This document shows, in pieces, positions 1 to 7,090 of a stretch of 22,219 bases of DNA. This DNA is from CSP1-1 sp035620615 (GTDB lineage Archaea > Thermoproteota > Nitrososphaeria > Nitrososphaerales > Nitrosopumilaceae): NCBI GenBank assembly GCA_035620615.1, contig DASPGM010000028.1:1-22219 (forward strand), given 5' to 3'. Both the position numbers and the translations under genes were made by a program. The notes beneath the pieces were generated by a model. It was not told the origin of the DNA. It did not search any database and worked only from the letters and a program-made list of their open reading frames with translations. Within the stretch, counting starts at the first letter, position 1. Every line of letters starts with the position of its first letter.

Positions 1-1
1 A

Positions 2-556
2 ACTGTTCCCGTGATTAATGGGCTTTCTGATTCATTTCATCCGTGTCAGACTCTGGCAGATCTTATGACAATAAAAGAAAAAAAGAAAAAACTTCAAGGA
101 CTAAAGGTTGCCTGGATTGGTGATGGAAATAATGTATGCAATTCACTAATCTATGGCTGCTCAAAATCAGGAATTAACCTATCAATTGCAACTCCAAAAG
201 GATTTGAACCAGATTCCCAAGTAATTAAAAAATCTAAAAAAAATATTGAAATTCAATTAACTGACAACCCAGAACTTGCAATAAAAAATGCAGATGTTGT
301 AATGACTGATACATTTACTTCAATTCATAACAAGGATACAAAAAGAGAAAAAAAATTTCTACCAAAATTTCAGATCAATCCATCATTGTTAAAAAAAGCA
401 AAACCAAATGCAATATTCATGCACTGTCTTCCTGCTAAACGAGGACACGAGGTCACAGGTTCTGTAATTGATGGTCCACAATCTGTTGTGTGGGATCAAG
501 CAGAAAATAGATTGCATACTCAAAAAGCTATTTTGGTATCGCTATTAGGCATCTAA
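2..556 (+). CDS. argF: Ornithine carbamoyltransferase, 3' part only
   Basis: This is the C-terminal portion of ornithine carbamoyltransferase, the cytoplasmic arginine-pathway enzyme that makes citrulline from ornithine and carbamoyl phosphate. The frame is open to the left edge, so the GTG at 11 is internal and not a start. The codons before it read T-V-P, giving the family motif VPVINGLSDSFHPCQ-LAD, which contributes to the carbamoyl-phosphate site. Further on are the ornithine-side region (ADVVMTDTFTS) and the HCLP motif at about residues 138-142 of the visible part, with the catalytic cysteine. The protein ends with a typical short helix after VWDQAENRLHTQKA. About 180 of the usual ~300 residues are visible. 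OTCase rather than aspartate carbamoyltransferase is supported by HCLP. The upstream gene context is outside the window. Confidence 0.93.
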   Translation, partial: TVPVINGLSDSFHPCQTLADLMTIKEKKKKLQGLKVAWIGDGNNVCNSLIYGCSKSGINLSIATPKGFEPDSQVIKKSKKNIEIQLTDNPELAIKNADVVMTDTFTSIHNKDTKREKKFLPKFQINPSLLKKAKPNAIFMHCLPAKRGHEVTGSVIDGPQSVVWDQAENRLHTQKAILVSLLGI

Positions 557-619
557 CGTTTAGAAAACAACTTTTATTGACTATCAAACACGTAGGTGTA
601 GAATTTACATTTGTTATGA

Positions 620-772
620 ATGTTAAATCTGGGAGATCTAACCGAACGCAACCATTCAGAGCCATATGGATTGGAATCTAAAATCACAAGAACAAATAAC
701 TATCCTATTCCAAAAATAAATATTGTTATTGGACATCTTTTCTATTTTCAAAAAGGAAAGTTAATTGCATAG
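620..772 (+). pseudogene. Decayed copy of the 5300-5731 gene (3' remnant)
   Basis: A 50-codon open frame whose last ~22 residues (YPIPKINIVIGHLFYFQKGK and LIA) align with the end of the intact 143-aa protein at 5300-5731 (FLPIGMGLVGNFYYFQKGK and LIA). The DNA similarity continues past the stop into the 3' end of the convergent gene on the minus strand, and the same happens at 5731-5830. The first half of the frame shows no convincing similarity, and no N-terminal coiled-coil part is present. The simplest reading is a truncated relic from a duplication that contained two tail-to-tail genes. It could still be expressed as a short peptide from the ATG at 620; nothing in the sequence argues for that. 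Confidence 0.6.
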
Positions 773-783
773 TCGAATTTTAA

Positions 784-1614
784 TTAAATTTTGATAAATC
801 CATTATTTATCATCCATTGGATACTTTTTAGAAATTCTTCATCTTTTAGCAGTCCTTGACTCCACCAGCCAGCATTTTTTCGTAGCCAAGATGGGATTTG
901 TGCTTCTGATTGTCCTTCAGATGCTGTATCTGTTGGAACATTGATGATTCCTTCTTTGATAAGATACTCTAATCCTTGTGCAAAGTCTTGATCAGAGATT
1001 TGTGTCAGTGACCACCATTTGGCATTGTTCCGAATCCAGTCAGGAATTTTTGTTGTAGGATATTTACTATCAGTTTTTTGAGATGAACTACTTGTTTCTG
1101 AAGTTTTTTCTTCATCAACCTTTCCAACAATCAACGTAAAGTTAGCCGTCTCGACAGGAATGGTTTCAGAAGAAACTCCCACTATGGAAACGCGAACAAG
1201 GTATTTTCCATTGGTGTCAAAATAGTTTGAAACAGTATCATCATAACCTGAATAAGTAAAAATGCTACCACGTGTAGCATATACTTCCTTACCATTTTTC
1301 GAAATTACTACTTTGTAATCAATTTCATTAATTGGGGTTCGTGTATTGGGGTTTAAAAAAACAATATGTAAATTAGTAGATTGTTTTGGTTGGGGAACCG
1401 AAGGACTAGGAGCTAACAAAATATCAAAATTTCCAAGATCAGTTGGAACAATTTGTTCACCTTCAAACTCTTCCACAGTATATCTACCGCCAACATTTCC
1501 ATATGAGGAATCTAGTTCATATATAGAAAAATTAGATTCCGCAAAAACATAAGGTATCCCACAAAATATGATCAAAAAAACGATCGAAAGAAACATTTCA
1601 TATTTCATATGCAC
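784..1614 (-). CDS. Secreted protein with two C-terminal Trp-rich repeat modules
   Basis: A 276-aa exported protein of unknown function. An N-terminal hydrophobic signal (residues ~5-25, ending VFAES) precedes a ~130-residue beta-rich domain with an immunoglobulin- or CARDB-like pattern (LHIVFLNPNTRTPINEIDYK, later GKYLVRVSIVG). A Ser/Thr-rich linker follows. The C-terminus has two copies of the module IPxWIRxNAxWWSxx...DxxFxxxIxxLIxxGxI, at about residues 190-225 and 240-275. This module recurs at 3060, 16260 and 16410, and as a relic at 5743. The start is ATG 1614 or, two codons later, ATG 1608. An AT-rich TATA-like stretch at 1626-1640 lies about 26 nt from either, so the mRNA is probably leaderless. 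The gene converges with the relic at 620-772. Confidence 0.8.
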   Translation of the reverse strand: MHMKYEMFLSIVFLIIFCGIPYVFAESNFSIYELDSSYGNVGGRYTVEEFEGEQIVPTDLGNFDILLAPSPSVPQPKQSTNLHIVFLNPNTRTPINEIDYKVVISKNGKEVYATRGSIFTYSGYDDTVSNYFDTNGKYLVRVSIVGVSSETIPVETANFTLIVGKVDEEKTSETSSSSQKTDSKYPTTKIPDWIRNNAKWWSLTQISDQDFAQGLEYLIKEGIINVPTDTASEGQSEAQIPSWLRKNAGWWSQGLLKDEEFLKSIQWMINNGFIKI

Positions 1615-1719
1615 AGCAGACGCTGAAATTAAATTTAAATGAATCAGTATATGAATAACGAATATTAAAAATTCAAATTCCTGTTTTTAGACTCACAAAA
1701 TTTCACTTAAAATAATGTA

Positions 1720-2436
1720 TTAATTTTCAAAACCCCTAATTGGAATATCTATTTTGTATTCATGAATTCCATCAGTGGCATACACGTGATACAATCCGCT
1801 TTTAATTGAATCCGGAACTTTCCAAGGCAGGTAGAGATTTCCACGTGAATCTGTTTGACTCATCATAAACTCAATTTCTTCAGAATCATCGGAAATTGTA
1901 ATTTCAACATTATGAAAACCATGCCAACCGTATCCATCAAAAATAAGATATGATTCTCCTGTTATTTTGTCATGAGTAATACTCAAGCCTAATCCCTCAT
2001 ATAGAGGAAATTCTTTTCTATATTCTTCTAATGGTTTTAACATGAAAGGTTTTTTTTCACTCATTGCAACAAAGATATTGTTTTTCTCTTCAAGAGTTGT
2101 AGCCCAACCCTTATCCACAAGTAGTTGTACATTTTCTGGTTTTACACATGCTGGATGCCAATTAGATATTTTCAAAACAAATGCAAGGTGACTTTTACAT
2201 GTTATTTGGTATAAAGGGATGCCAAGATTATATTGTGCCATAGGTGTGTGTCGATTTTTTCTTACAGATGCCGATGTATCTTCTGATTCTTCATCACATA
2301 ACTTATCGCCACAAACATCAGGTGAATTTGTCACATATTTTTTCTTAAATTCAAATATGTTTGTGCCCCCAACAACTGAACTGGTTGTTAATCCTAGCGA
2401 TATTAGGATGATTAGAATTAAAAGCAAATAACTCAT
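1720..2436 (-). CDS. Secreted protein with ACVKP domain
   Basis: A 238-aa exported protein of unknown role. Residues 1-22 form a hydrophobic signal or membrane anchor. A Cys pair (CGDKLC) and an acidic patch follow. Around residues 78-112 is a short domain running CKSHLAFVLK...PACVKPENVQLLVDKGWA. The same domain occurs in the dienelactone hydrolase at 21650, where it reads CTEGLQLVLK...PACIKPSSVSKLIERGWA. The C-terminal ~85 residues look like a beta-sandwich (FDGYGWHGFHNVEITISDDS; then GLYHVYATDGIHEYKIDIPI), as in carbohydrate-binding or adhesion folds; this is an inference from pattern only. The start ATG at 2434-2436 is 12 bp from the start of the divergent gene at 2449, so the two promoters must lie inside the opposite coding regions. 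Confidence 0.75.
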   Translation of the reverse strand: MSYLLLILIILISLGLTTSSVVGGTNIFEFKKKYVTNSPDVCGDKLCDEESEDTSASVRKNRHTPMAQYNLGIPLYQITCKSHLAFVLKISNWHPACVKPENVQLLVDKGWATTLEEKNNIFVAMSEKKPFMLKPLEEYRKEFPLYEGLGLSITHDKITGESYLIFDGYGWHGFHNVEITISDDSEEIEFMMSQTDSRGNLYLPWKVPDSIKSGLYHVYATDGIHEYKIDIPIRGFEN

Positions 2437-2448
2437 AAAGCAATATAG

Positions 2449-3570
2449 TTGAAATTGAATTTTAGCCTTATCCTGATAGTTCTGCTATGGATAATTGTAG
2501 TTCCGTCTGTCTTTGCCATTAATCTGCCATCCATAGAAAACGATATGAATTTAGTTGATCTAAAAGTAGTAGACCTTCAGATTCTCTCAATGGATGACAC
2601 ACCTTGGGAATATCTCGATGATGCAGATCTTATAAAAATAACAATTAACGTTACAAACAATGGGCTTGATTATCTTCTCTTAGATAATAAAATGCTACTA
2701 CTTTGGGCAATGGAATCAGATTATAGAAAAAGCACCCCTGACAATGAGGTTCTTGAGCTTGTTGACAATTATTCTCCAATTTATGACGATGAACTTGAAG
2801 TCATATATGAGAATTTAGAATCACGTGAACTCTTTGATGAATGTGACCACATACATGAGACAGTAAAAATTGGACAATCAAAGGTTTTTACAATTTGTTT
2901 TAATGTATTGAGAATATGGGATAACGAAATTCTAACCATAGATGGTCAAAAGAAATACTATATTGTAATGATGGATAATCAATATGCCTCTTCATGTCCT
3001 AATTGCAAGAAGATTCCCTTGTCTGAAACATCTATTCCATCCACTAAATACTCCACTCCTAGATGGGTTCAAAACCTCTTTGAGTGGCACAAACAAGGAA
3101 TTATTTCAGAACAAGAGTTTGAAAATTCAATACAGTATCTTGTTACGAGAGGCATTATTTCTATAGAAAACGAGAAGATACAGCAGGCAACTATGAATGA
3201 AAAGAATTTACAATTAAAAGAATATCAAGCAAGACTTTCTTTGGCTCAGCAAAATAATCTTTATGTAAGTGCAATGAATTTTTACGAATCAAAATACAGT
3301 GATGATTTTAGTGGAGTTTTATGCAAAAAGCAAAACAATATTGTGACTTTATCTGCGGATTACACAAATAATGATGCATACTATGATGAAATATTTTTCA
3401 AGTTGCTTGTAATTGATGAGCTTGATAACGTAGTATCAACTGGTCTCTCAAAGATTGTAGATGTTGTTCCAAAGGAGTTTAGACATTTTGAAGTTTCAAC
3501 TCCTTATACTGGAAAAATTAACAGTTGTTTTGTTATGATAGATTCTAAATTTCCAGAATCCAACAGATAG
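2449..3570 (+). CDS. Secreted protein with one Trp-repeat module
   Basis: A 373-aa exported protein of unknown function. It begins with TTG directly after an in-frame TAG (2446-2448), so translation cannot start further upstream; a second TTG at 2455 is possible. The signal peptide (FSLILIVLLWIIVVPSVFA) is clear at residues ~4-23. Residues ~35-185 look like an extracellular beta domain (TINVTNNGLDYLLLDNKMLL is typical of DUF4352- or CARDB-like folds), with a C-x2-C pair near residue 182. One Trp module occurs at about residues 203-238 (TPRWVQNLFEWHKQGIISEQ...FENSIQYLVTRGIISI). It lacks the second Trp of the usual WW pair. A second beta domain with FYESKYSDDFSGVLC ends the protein. It is transcribed away from the 1720-2436 gene with only 12 bp between the starts. 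Confidence 0.75.
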   Translation: MKLNFSLILIVLLWIIVVPSVFAINLPSIENDMNLVDLKVVDLQILSMDDTPWEYLDDADLIKITINVTNNGLDYLLLDNKMLLLWAMESDYRKSTPDNEVLELVDNYSPIYDDELEVIYENLESRELFDECDHIHETVKIGQSKVFTICFNVLRIWDNEILTIDGQKKYYIVMMDNQYASSCPNCKKIPLSETSIPSTKYSTPRWVQNLFEWHKQGIISEQEFENSIQYLVTRGIISIENEKIQQATMNEKNLQLKEYQARLSLAQQNNLYVSAMNFYESKYSDDFSGVLCKKQNNIVTLSADYTNNDAYYDEIFFKLLVIDELDNVVSTGLSKIVDVVPKEFRHFEVSTPYTGKINSCFVMIDSKFPESNR

Positions 3571-3593
3571 CTCTTTTTAGGTCCCAGTTTATT

Positions 3594-4013
3594 ATGTTGC
3601 AGATTCCCTTCAATAATATGAATATCTTACAATCTCCATCTTTTAAAAAAGTATTAAGCTCTATTACGTTTGCTTTAATCATAATCTTCCTTGTTGGCTT
3701 GATTAATTTTGAGCACAAAGTTTTGGGTATTCCTCATCCCTTTTTTCCAATCTCTGATCAAACACAAATGATTATTGACATAATTTATTGGATAGTTATA
3801 GTTTGCCTTGCACTGGAATTACTAACAGCTTATCTTAAGATACGAAATTCCCGTGAATTTTTTAAAAAATATTGGTTGGAAATAATCATGCTTGTATTGA
3901 TGCCTGTTTTTAGTGGATTCAAAATTCTAAAAATCACTACGAAACTTTTAAAAAAAACAAAAATAGCAAAAACATTGTTCAAAGCAATTCAAAAAATAAA
4001 AAAGAAAAATTAA
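3594..4013 (+). CDS. Small membrane protein resembling a voltage-sensor/ion channel N-domain
   Basis: A 139-aa integral membrane protein with about three hydrophobic helices (residues ~22-40, ~60-82, ~95-110) followed by a strongly basic helix (KILKITTKLLKKTKIAKTLF). The order of helices, the S2/S3-like linker (LKIRNSREFFKKYWLEIIML) and the final Lys at every third or fourth position resemble the S1-S4 sensor of voltage-gated cation channels. No pore helix or selectivity filter follows. The reading is tentative; a generic small membrane protein is the alternative. The annotated start is ATG 3594. A TATA-like TTTATTATG at 3588-3596 would instead favour leaderless translation from the in-frame ATG at 3618 (MNILQSPS). 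Confidence 0.6.
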   Translation: MLQIPFNNMNILQSPSFKKVLSSITFALIIIFLVGLINFEHKVLGIPHPFFPISDQTQMIIDIIYWIVIVCLALELLTAYLKIRNSREFFKKYWLEIIMLVLMPVFSGFKILKITTKLLKKTKIAKTLFKAIQKIKKKN

Positions 4014-4085
4014 AGTGCGTATAAAATAATATGAAATTTTTATACTTGAGAAGAAACTTTTTTGGTATAATTGTATAAGATTAAT

Positions 4086-4099
4086 AAAAAATAAAAAAA
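4086..4099 (-). terminator. T-rich terminator of the Arg-rich protein gene
   Basis: On the minus strand, runs of seven and six T residues follow the stop codon (4104-4106) within 20 nt. This matches oligo-T termination in archaea; no hairpin is needed or seen. Confidence 0.5.
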
Positions 4100-4103
4100 G
4101 AGG

Positions 4104-4409
4104 TTATCTGCGCCTTCTGGATGCTCTTCTTACAGTTTTCCTTGTTGTTCTTCTAACTGTTCGTCTAGCAGTTCGTCTAGCAGTTCTTCTAGCAGTTCGC
4201 CTTGCGGTTCGTCGAGCGGTTCTTCTTGCAGTTTTCCTAGTAGATGATCGAGTTCTTCCTCCAGATCTTCTCCCCTCAGCAATAACCATAGCCAATGCAA
4301 GACGTCTTAGTCTTCTTCTACGTGCAGCAAGTAAAAGTTGAGCATTTCGTTTTCTAGTACGGGCAGCTTTTTTTGCAGCTGCAACCCGTGCAGCTTTTGA
4401 TAACGCCAT
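4104..4409 (-). CDS. Arg/Lys-rich histone-tail-like protein with tetrapeptide repeats
   Basis: A 101-aa extremely basic protein with no acidic residue except one Glu. The N-terminal ~58 residues are Ala/Arg-rich and likely helical (KAARVAAAKKAARTRKRNAQ). The C-terminus is a tandem of TARR/TVRR/TTRK units ending SRRRR. This resembles histone H1 tails and bacterial AlgP/HctB-type proteins, so a nucleic-acid-binding or chromatin-condensing role is plausible. A ribosome-associated role cannot be excluded. The repeat is also visible in DNA as nine 12-nt units (4131-4238). The start ATG at 4407-4409 is the only good one. It is monocistronic, bounded by an AT-rich promoter region upstream and a T-rich terminator downstream. 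That it is a real gene is supported by the frame-preserving variation among the repeat units. Confidence 0.75.
   Translation of the reverse strand: MALSKAARVAAAKKAARTRKRNAQLLLAARRRRLRRLALAMVIAEGRRSGGRTRSSTRKTARRTARRTARRTARRTARRTARRTVRRTTRKTVRRASRRRR
4131..4238 (-). repeat. Nine tandem 12-nt units encoding TARR-type tetrapeptides
   Basis: Units begin at 4131, 4143, 4155, 4167, 4179, 4191, 4203, 4215 and 4227, with + strand consensus agcagttcgtct. The central units at 4167 and 4179 are nearly identical and the outer ones have diverged, mostly at codon third positions. The period is exactly four codons, so gain or loss of units keeps the frame. Confidence 0.85.
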
Positions 4410-4554
4410 ACTGTATAATCAAAATACTATGTATTATCTAGTAAATATCAAATAGATTACATGAAAGATGGAAGAGATATTGCTAGTATGTTGATCATTA
4501 GCTTAGATAAACGATGTTCGTGTTATCATATTCAAAAATCTGAACTAGGATTAT
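4410..4554. promoter_or_regulatory. Divergent promoter region
   Basis: A gene-free 145-bp spacer between the Arg-rich gene (minus) and the HdeD-like gene (plus). On the plus strand TTATCATAT at 4523-4531 lies ~27 nt before the ATG at 4555, fitting an archaeal box A and leaderless mRNA. On the minus strand, AT-rich TATA-like candidates lie at about 4428-4440, upstream of ATG 4409. No operator repeat is evident. Confidence 0.45.
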
Positions 4555-5142
4555 ATGGTTCCTCAGTTACTCTCAAGCATGTCTTTGAGCCTTGAAAAGT
4601 CTCCAACCTGGTTAAGAATAGCCCAGATTGTACTTGGGGCAATTACAATAGCACTATCAGGAGCAGTTTTAGCCAATCCAGATACTACTAGTTTATTTTT
4701 TGTAACATTAATTGGAATTTCTTTGATAATGGTAGGTATCTCAAAAATTATTGAAGGTGTTTTAGTTAAACAATTATCAAAAGGCTCTCGCATTATCAGT
4801 ATTATTATCGGTATTATCTCCATTGGCGGTGGATTCTTTTCAATAGCACATCCAATCGCTACTCTCTTGACACTAGTAATGGTAATTACCATTTTCATTT
4901 TAATCCATGGATTTGGGCTAATTGGAAATGGAATTGCATCAAGAACTGAGAACAAGGCTTCACGTATTGCAAATGTAATCATCGGAGGAATTGTAATTGC
5001 TTTTTCAATGATTTTGTTTGCATTACCAAGTTTGACTCTTGTTTTGATGGTAATGTATCTCTCAATAGGACTACTCTTCAATGGAATAGGTAGCATAATT
5101 TCTGGTATTACTGGCCATAAACGCTCTATGCCAAGATCATAG
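4555..5142 (+). CDS. HdeD/DUF308-family membrane protein
   Basis: A 195-aa protein with six predicted membrane helices arranged as three hairpins, the hallmark of the HdeD (DUF308) family. Its bacterial namesake is linked to acid resistance; the archaeal function is not known. Family features include the short amphipathic N-terminus (SPTWLRIAQIVLGAITIALS), the repeated small-residue helices (GIISIGGGFFSIAHP) and the polar loop carrying IASRTENKASR between helices 4 and 5. Start choice: ATG 4555 has a TATA-like box 27 nt upstream; ATG 4579 (MSLSLEKSP) is an in-frame alternative. A 35-aa membrane ORF starts at the very next base after the stop and may be co-transcribed. The long antisense frame here is a shadow of hydrophobic codons. 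Confidence 0.82.
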   Translation: MVPQLLSSMSLSLEKSPTWLRIAQIVLGAITIALSGAVLANPDTTSLFFVTLIGISLIMVGISKIIEGVLVKQLSKGSRIISIIIGIISIGGGFFSIAHPIATLLTLVMVITIFILIHGFGLIGNGIASRTENKASRIANVIIGGIVIAFSMILFALPSLTLVLMVMYLSIGLLFNGIGSIISGITGHKRSMPRS

Positions 5143-5250
5143 ATGATAACAAAAAGAATTATTATTTTTGGTGGAATTGTGGCCGTAATTATTTTTGTAA
5201 TGATGGGGATATATGCTGGACTCTTAAAGCAGGTATTTAATTTTCCATGA
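5143..5250 (+). CDS. 35-aa single-span membrane peptide
   Basis: An ATG immediately after the stop of the HdeD-like gene opens a 35-codon frame: a basic N-terminus (MITKR), one hydrophobic span of ~20 residues (IIIFGGIVAVIIFVMMGIYA) and a short polar tail (GLLKQVFNFP). The zero-base spacing suggests translational coupling and a shared membrane role. A T-run follows the TGA. Small size limits certainty. Confidence 0.55.
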   Translation: MITKRIIIFGGIVAVIIFVMMGIYAGLLKQVFNFP

Positions 5251-5299
5251 TTTTTTTCCTGATTCAAAAAAGATATTATAAGTTGGAAGGAATTCTTAT

Positions 5300-5731
5300 A
5301 TGAAAAACAGGAAAGGATTTTTCAAAAAACTCAAGAGAGAAATTGATACTGATATGCACAAAGTAACAGACAAAATTAGTGAAACAGGTGAAACTATAGA
5401 ATCTGGATTAACAGATGTCGGTGAAAAAATTGAACAAACATCAAAGGGAATAAAGGTGTTATCAAAATTTCATCTTCTCAATGTGAAAAAGGAAGGAGAA
5501 GACATTAGAAAAGCTCTTGCAAAAAAGGATCTAATATATTTAAAAACTGATGCTTTGGCAGTTGTGCTTAGAAAATTAGGAGGTTTGGATGACTTTCTAG
5601 CAGTTTTTGATAAATTAACAAAGGAAGGATATTTGTTGGTATGGACAGAACCTGTATCAAGTTTTCTACCTATTGGGATGGGTCTGGTTGGAAATTTCTA
5701 CTACTTTCAGAAAGGAAAACTCATTGCATAA
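5300..5731 (+). CDS. Unknown protein with N-terminal amphipathic helix
   Basis: I do not recognise the family of this 143-aa soluble protein. Residues 1-50 are charged with heptad-like spacing (IDTDMHKVTDKISETGETIE; GEKIEQTSKGIK), suggesting a long amphipathic or coiled-coil helix similar to stress/LEA-like segments. Residues ~60-143 look globular (KKDLIYLKTDALAVVLRKLG; GLDDFLAVFDKLTKEGYLLV) and end FYYFQKGKLIA. A truncated second copy of the 3' end sits at 620-772, and the sequence after both stops is homologous, which points to a local duplication. ATG 5300 is preceded by GGAAGGA (~5284-5290) and by a TATA-like stretch at ~5270-5280. Confidence 0.7.
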   Translation: MKNRKGFFKKLKREIDTDMHKVTDKISETGETIESGLTDVGEKIEQTSKGIKVLSKFHLLNVKKEGEDIRKALAKKDLIYLKTDALAVVLRKLGGLDDFLAVFDKLTKEGYLLVWTEPVSSFLPIGMGLVGNFYYFQKGKLIA

Positions 5732-5742
5732 AGAATTTTTTA

Positions 5743-5862
5743 TTAAATTTTGATAAATCCATTTACAATTAACCATTTCAGGCTTTTTACAAATTCTTCA
5801 TCGGACAAGTCCCTGACTCTAGAAAATCGTTGATATGGAGAAATTTGTTCTATCACACCTAA
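5743..5862 (-). pseudogene. 3' relic of a Trp-repeat secreted protein gene
   Basis: On the minus strand an open stretch of ~39 codons encodes GVIEQISPYQRFSRVRDLSD then EEFVKSLKWLIVNGFIKI and a stop. The second half matches the C-terminus of the 784-1614 protein (DEEFLKSIQWMINNGFIKI), and the DNA match covers its 3' end and continues into the convergent gene's 3' end. An in-frame stop lies just upstream, and no start, signal peptide or upstream domain remains. It is therefore a decayed copy whose intact counterpart is at 784-1614. Confidence 0.7.
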
Positions 5863-5908
5863 AATTAGTAAATGTGGCTATTAAGTTACAAAGAACAATA
5901 GATTTACG

Positions 5909-5916
5909 TTTATAAG
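5909..5916 (+). promoter_or_regulatory. TATA box of the ribosomal-protein operon
   Basis: TTTATAAG lies 27-34 nt before ATG 5943, so transcription would start within a few bases of the uL18 start codon. It is the only good box A in the 80-bp gap before the operon. Confidence 0.6.
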
Positions 5917-5942
5917 AGCAGCTTCAAATTTTGTGCCTATAG

Positions 5943-6428
5943 ATGGCATATTCAAAAATATTGCGTAGATTAAGAGATGAAAAAACCAATTATAAACGAA
6001 GGACTGCCCTACTTAAAAGTAAAAGAGACTTTGTTACAGTAAAAATTTCAAATGAAAATATCCAAGTCCAATTACACAAGCCTGAAATTTTAGGTGATAA
6101 GGTAATTGCTTCAGCACATTCTAGATTTTTAATCAAAAAGGGATGGACCGGCTCTAGGAAAAATATTCCAGCCGCATATCTTACAGGTTATTTTGCTGGA
6201 AAAAAAGCCATTCAAAAAGGTGGCAAGGATGCAATTCTTTACCGAGGTACTGACAAGTATACTACAAGAATGGCAGCTGCACTAAAAGGTATAGTAGATG
6301 CTGGCTTGAAAATTCCGGCATCTCCAGAAGCTTTTCCTGCAGAAGAGCGACTTAAAGGTCAGCATTTGAAAGTAAAAAATGATGTTGACAAAGTAAAAGC
6401 AACTATTGATTCTGAGGTTAAAGTATAA
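5943..6428 (+). CDS. rpl18: 50S ribosomal protein uL18
   Basis: Archaeal uL18, a large-subunit protein that binds 5S rRNA in the central protuberance together with uL5. At 161 aa it has the archaeal/eukaryotic form. The basic N-terminus is RRLRDEKTNYKRRTALLKSK. The core follows (VTVKISNENIQVQLHKPEIL; GDKVIASAHSRFLIKKGW), then the conserved helix NIPAAYLTGYFAGKKAIQKG and the segment VDAGLKIPASPEAFPAEERL, diagnostic for archaeal L18. It is the first gene of the operon here. The usual archaeal upstream neighbours (uL6, eL32, eL19) are not in front of it. Its stop overlaps the uS5 start by one base (TAATG). Confidence 0.95.
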   Translation: MAYSKILRRLRDEKTNYKRRTALLKSKRDFVTVKISNENIQVQLHKPEILGDKVIASAHSRFLIKKGWTGSRKNIPAAYLTGYFAGKKAIQKGGKDAILYRGTDKYTTRMAAALKGIVDAGLKIPASPEAFPAEERLKGQHLKVKNDVDKVKATIDSEVKV

Positions 6429-7084
6429 TGAGTCAAACTTCACAAAGACAACAACGTTCTTCACGTCCAAGAAGAGAACGCAAGCCAAGAGAAGAAGAGG
6501 TTTGGATTCCAAAAACAAATCTTGGCAAAAAAGTTGCTTCAGGTGAAATTAATTCAATGGAAGAAATTTTAGAAAATGGTTATAGAATTCAAGAAGCAGG
6601 AATAATGAAAAAACTCTTGCCAGATTTAAAAACAGAAGTTATTGATGTTGGTATTATTCAAAAAATGACACCAAACGGCCAATCGACTAGATTTAAGGCA
6701 CTAGTAGCTGCAGGTAATGAAAATGGATGGTTAGGTGTTGGGCGAGGAAAATCAAAACAAATGAGAATTGCAATTGAAAAAGCAACAAACGCTGCATATC
6801 TTAGTGTTAGTCCTATCAAATTAGGATGCGGAAGTTGGGAATGTAGATGTGATCAACTGCACTCTGTTCCATTCAAAGTACGTGGTCGGGGTGGAAGTGT
6901 TACAATTGAAATTTTACCTGCACCAAGGGGATTGGGATTAGTTGCAGGTGGAAAAATTAGAAATCTTTTGAGGCTTGCAGGTCTAAAGGATGCATGGACT
7001 ACTGCAAAGGGTTCTACTAATACAATGAATTCAACATCAAAGGCTATACTGCAATGTCTTACCCAAACATTTAGTCAAGGATAG
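6428..7084 (+). CDS. rps5: 30S ribosomal protein uS5
   Basis: Archaeal uS5 (218 aa), located near the mRNA entry channel and involved in decoding accuracy. An Arg-rich N-terminal tail (SSRPRRERKPREEE) precedes the double-stranded-RNA-binding-like S5 N-domain (residues ~65-130, GLVAAGN-like core AAGNENGWLGVGRGKSKQMR). Next comes the archaeal linker GCGSWECRC and the C-terminal domain with APRGLGLVAGGKIRNLLRLA. The length is typical of archaea. The ATG at 6428 overlaps the uL18 stop by one nucleotide, implying coupled translation. Confidence 0.96.
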   Translation: MSQTSQRQQRSSRPRRERKPREEEVWIPKTNLGKKVASGEINSMEEILENGYRIQEAGIMKKLLPDLKTEVIDVGIIQKMTPNGQSTRFKALVAAGNENGWLGVGRGKSKQMRIAIEKATNAAYLSVSPIKLGCGSWECRCDQLHSVPFKVRGRGGSVTIEILPAPRGLGLVAGGKIRNLLRLAGLKDAWTTAKGSTNTMNSTSKAILQCLTQTFSQG

Positions 7085-7090
7085 ATTAAC

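Noticed and set aside
1346..1552. 68-aa plus-strand frame
   Set aside because: It lies wholly inside the secreted Trp-module gene on the other strand, with no recognisable features.
4131..4238. Regular 12-nt repeats considered as a CRISPR or origin-type array
   Set aside because: Units are contiguous without spacers, far too short for CRISPR, and keep the reading frame of a basic protein.
4563..5267. 234-aa frame on the minus strand
   Set aside because: It lies antisense to the HdeD-like gene. Its Ile/Pro-rich composition is what reverse-complemented membrane-helix codons give, and it has no domain or promoter.
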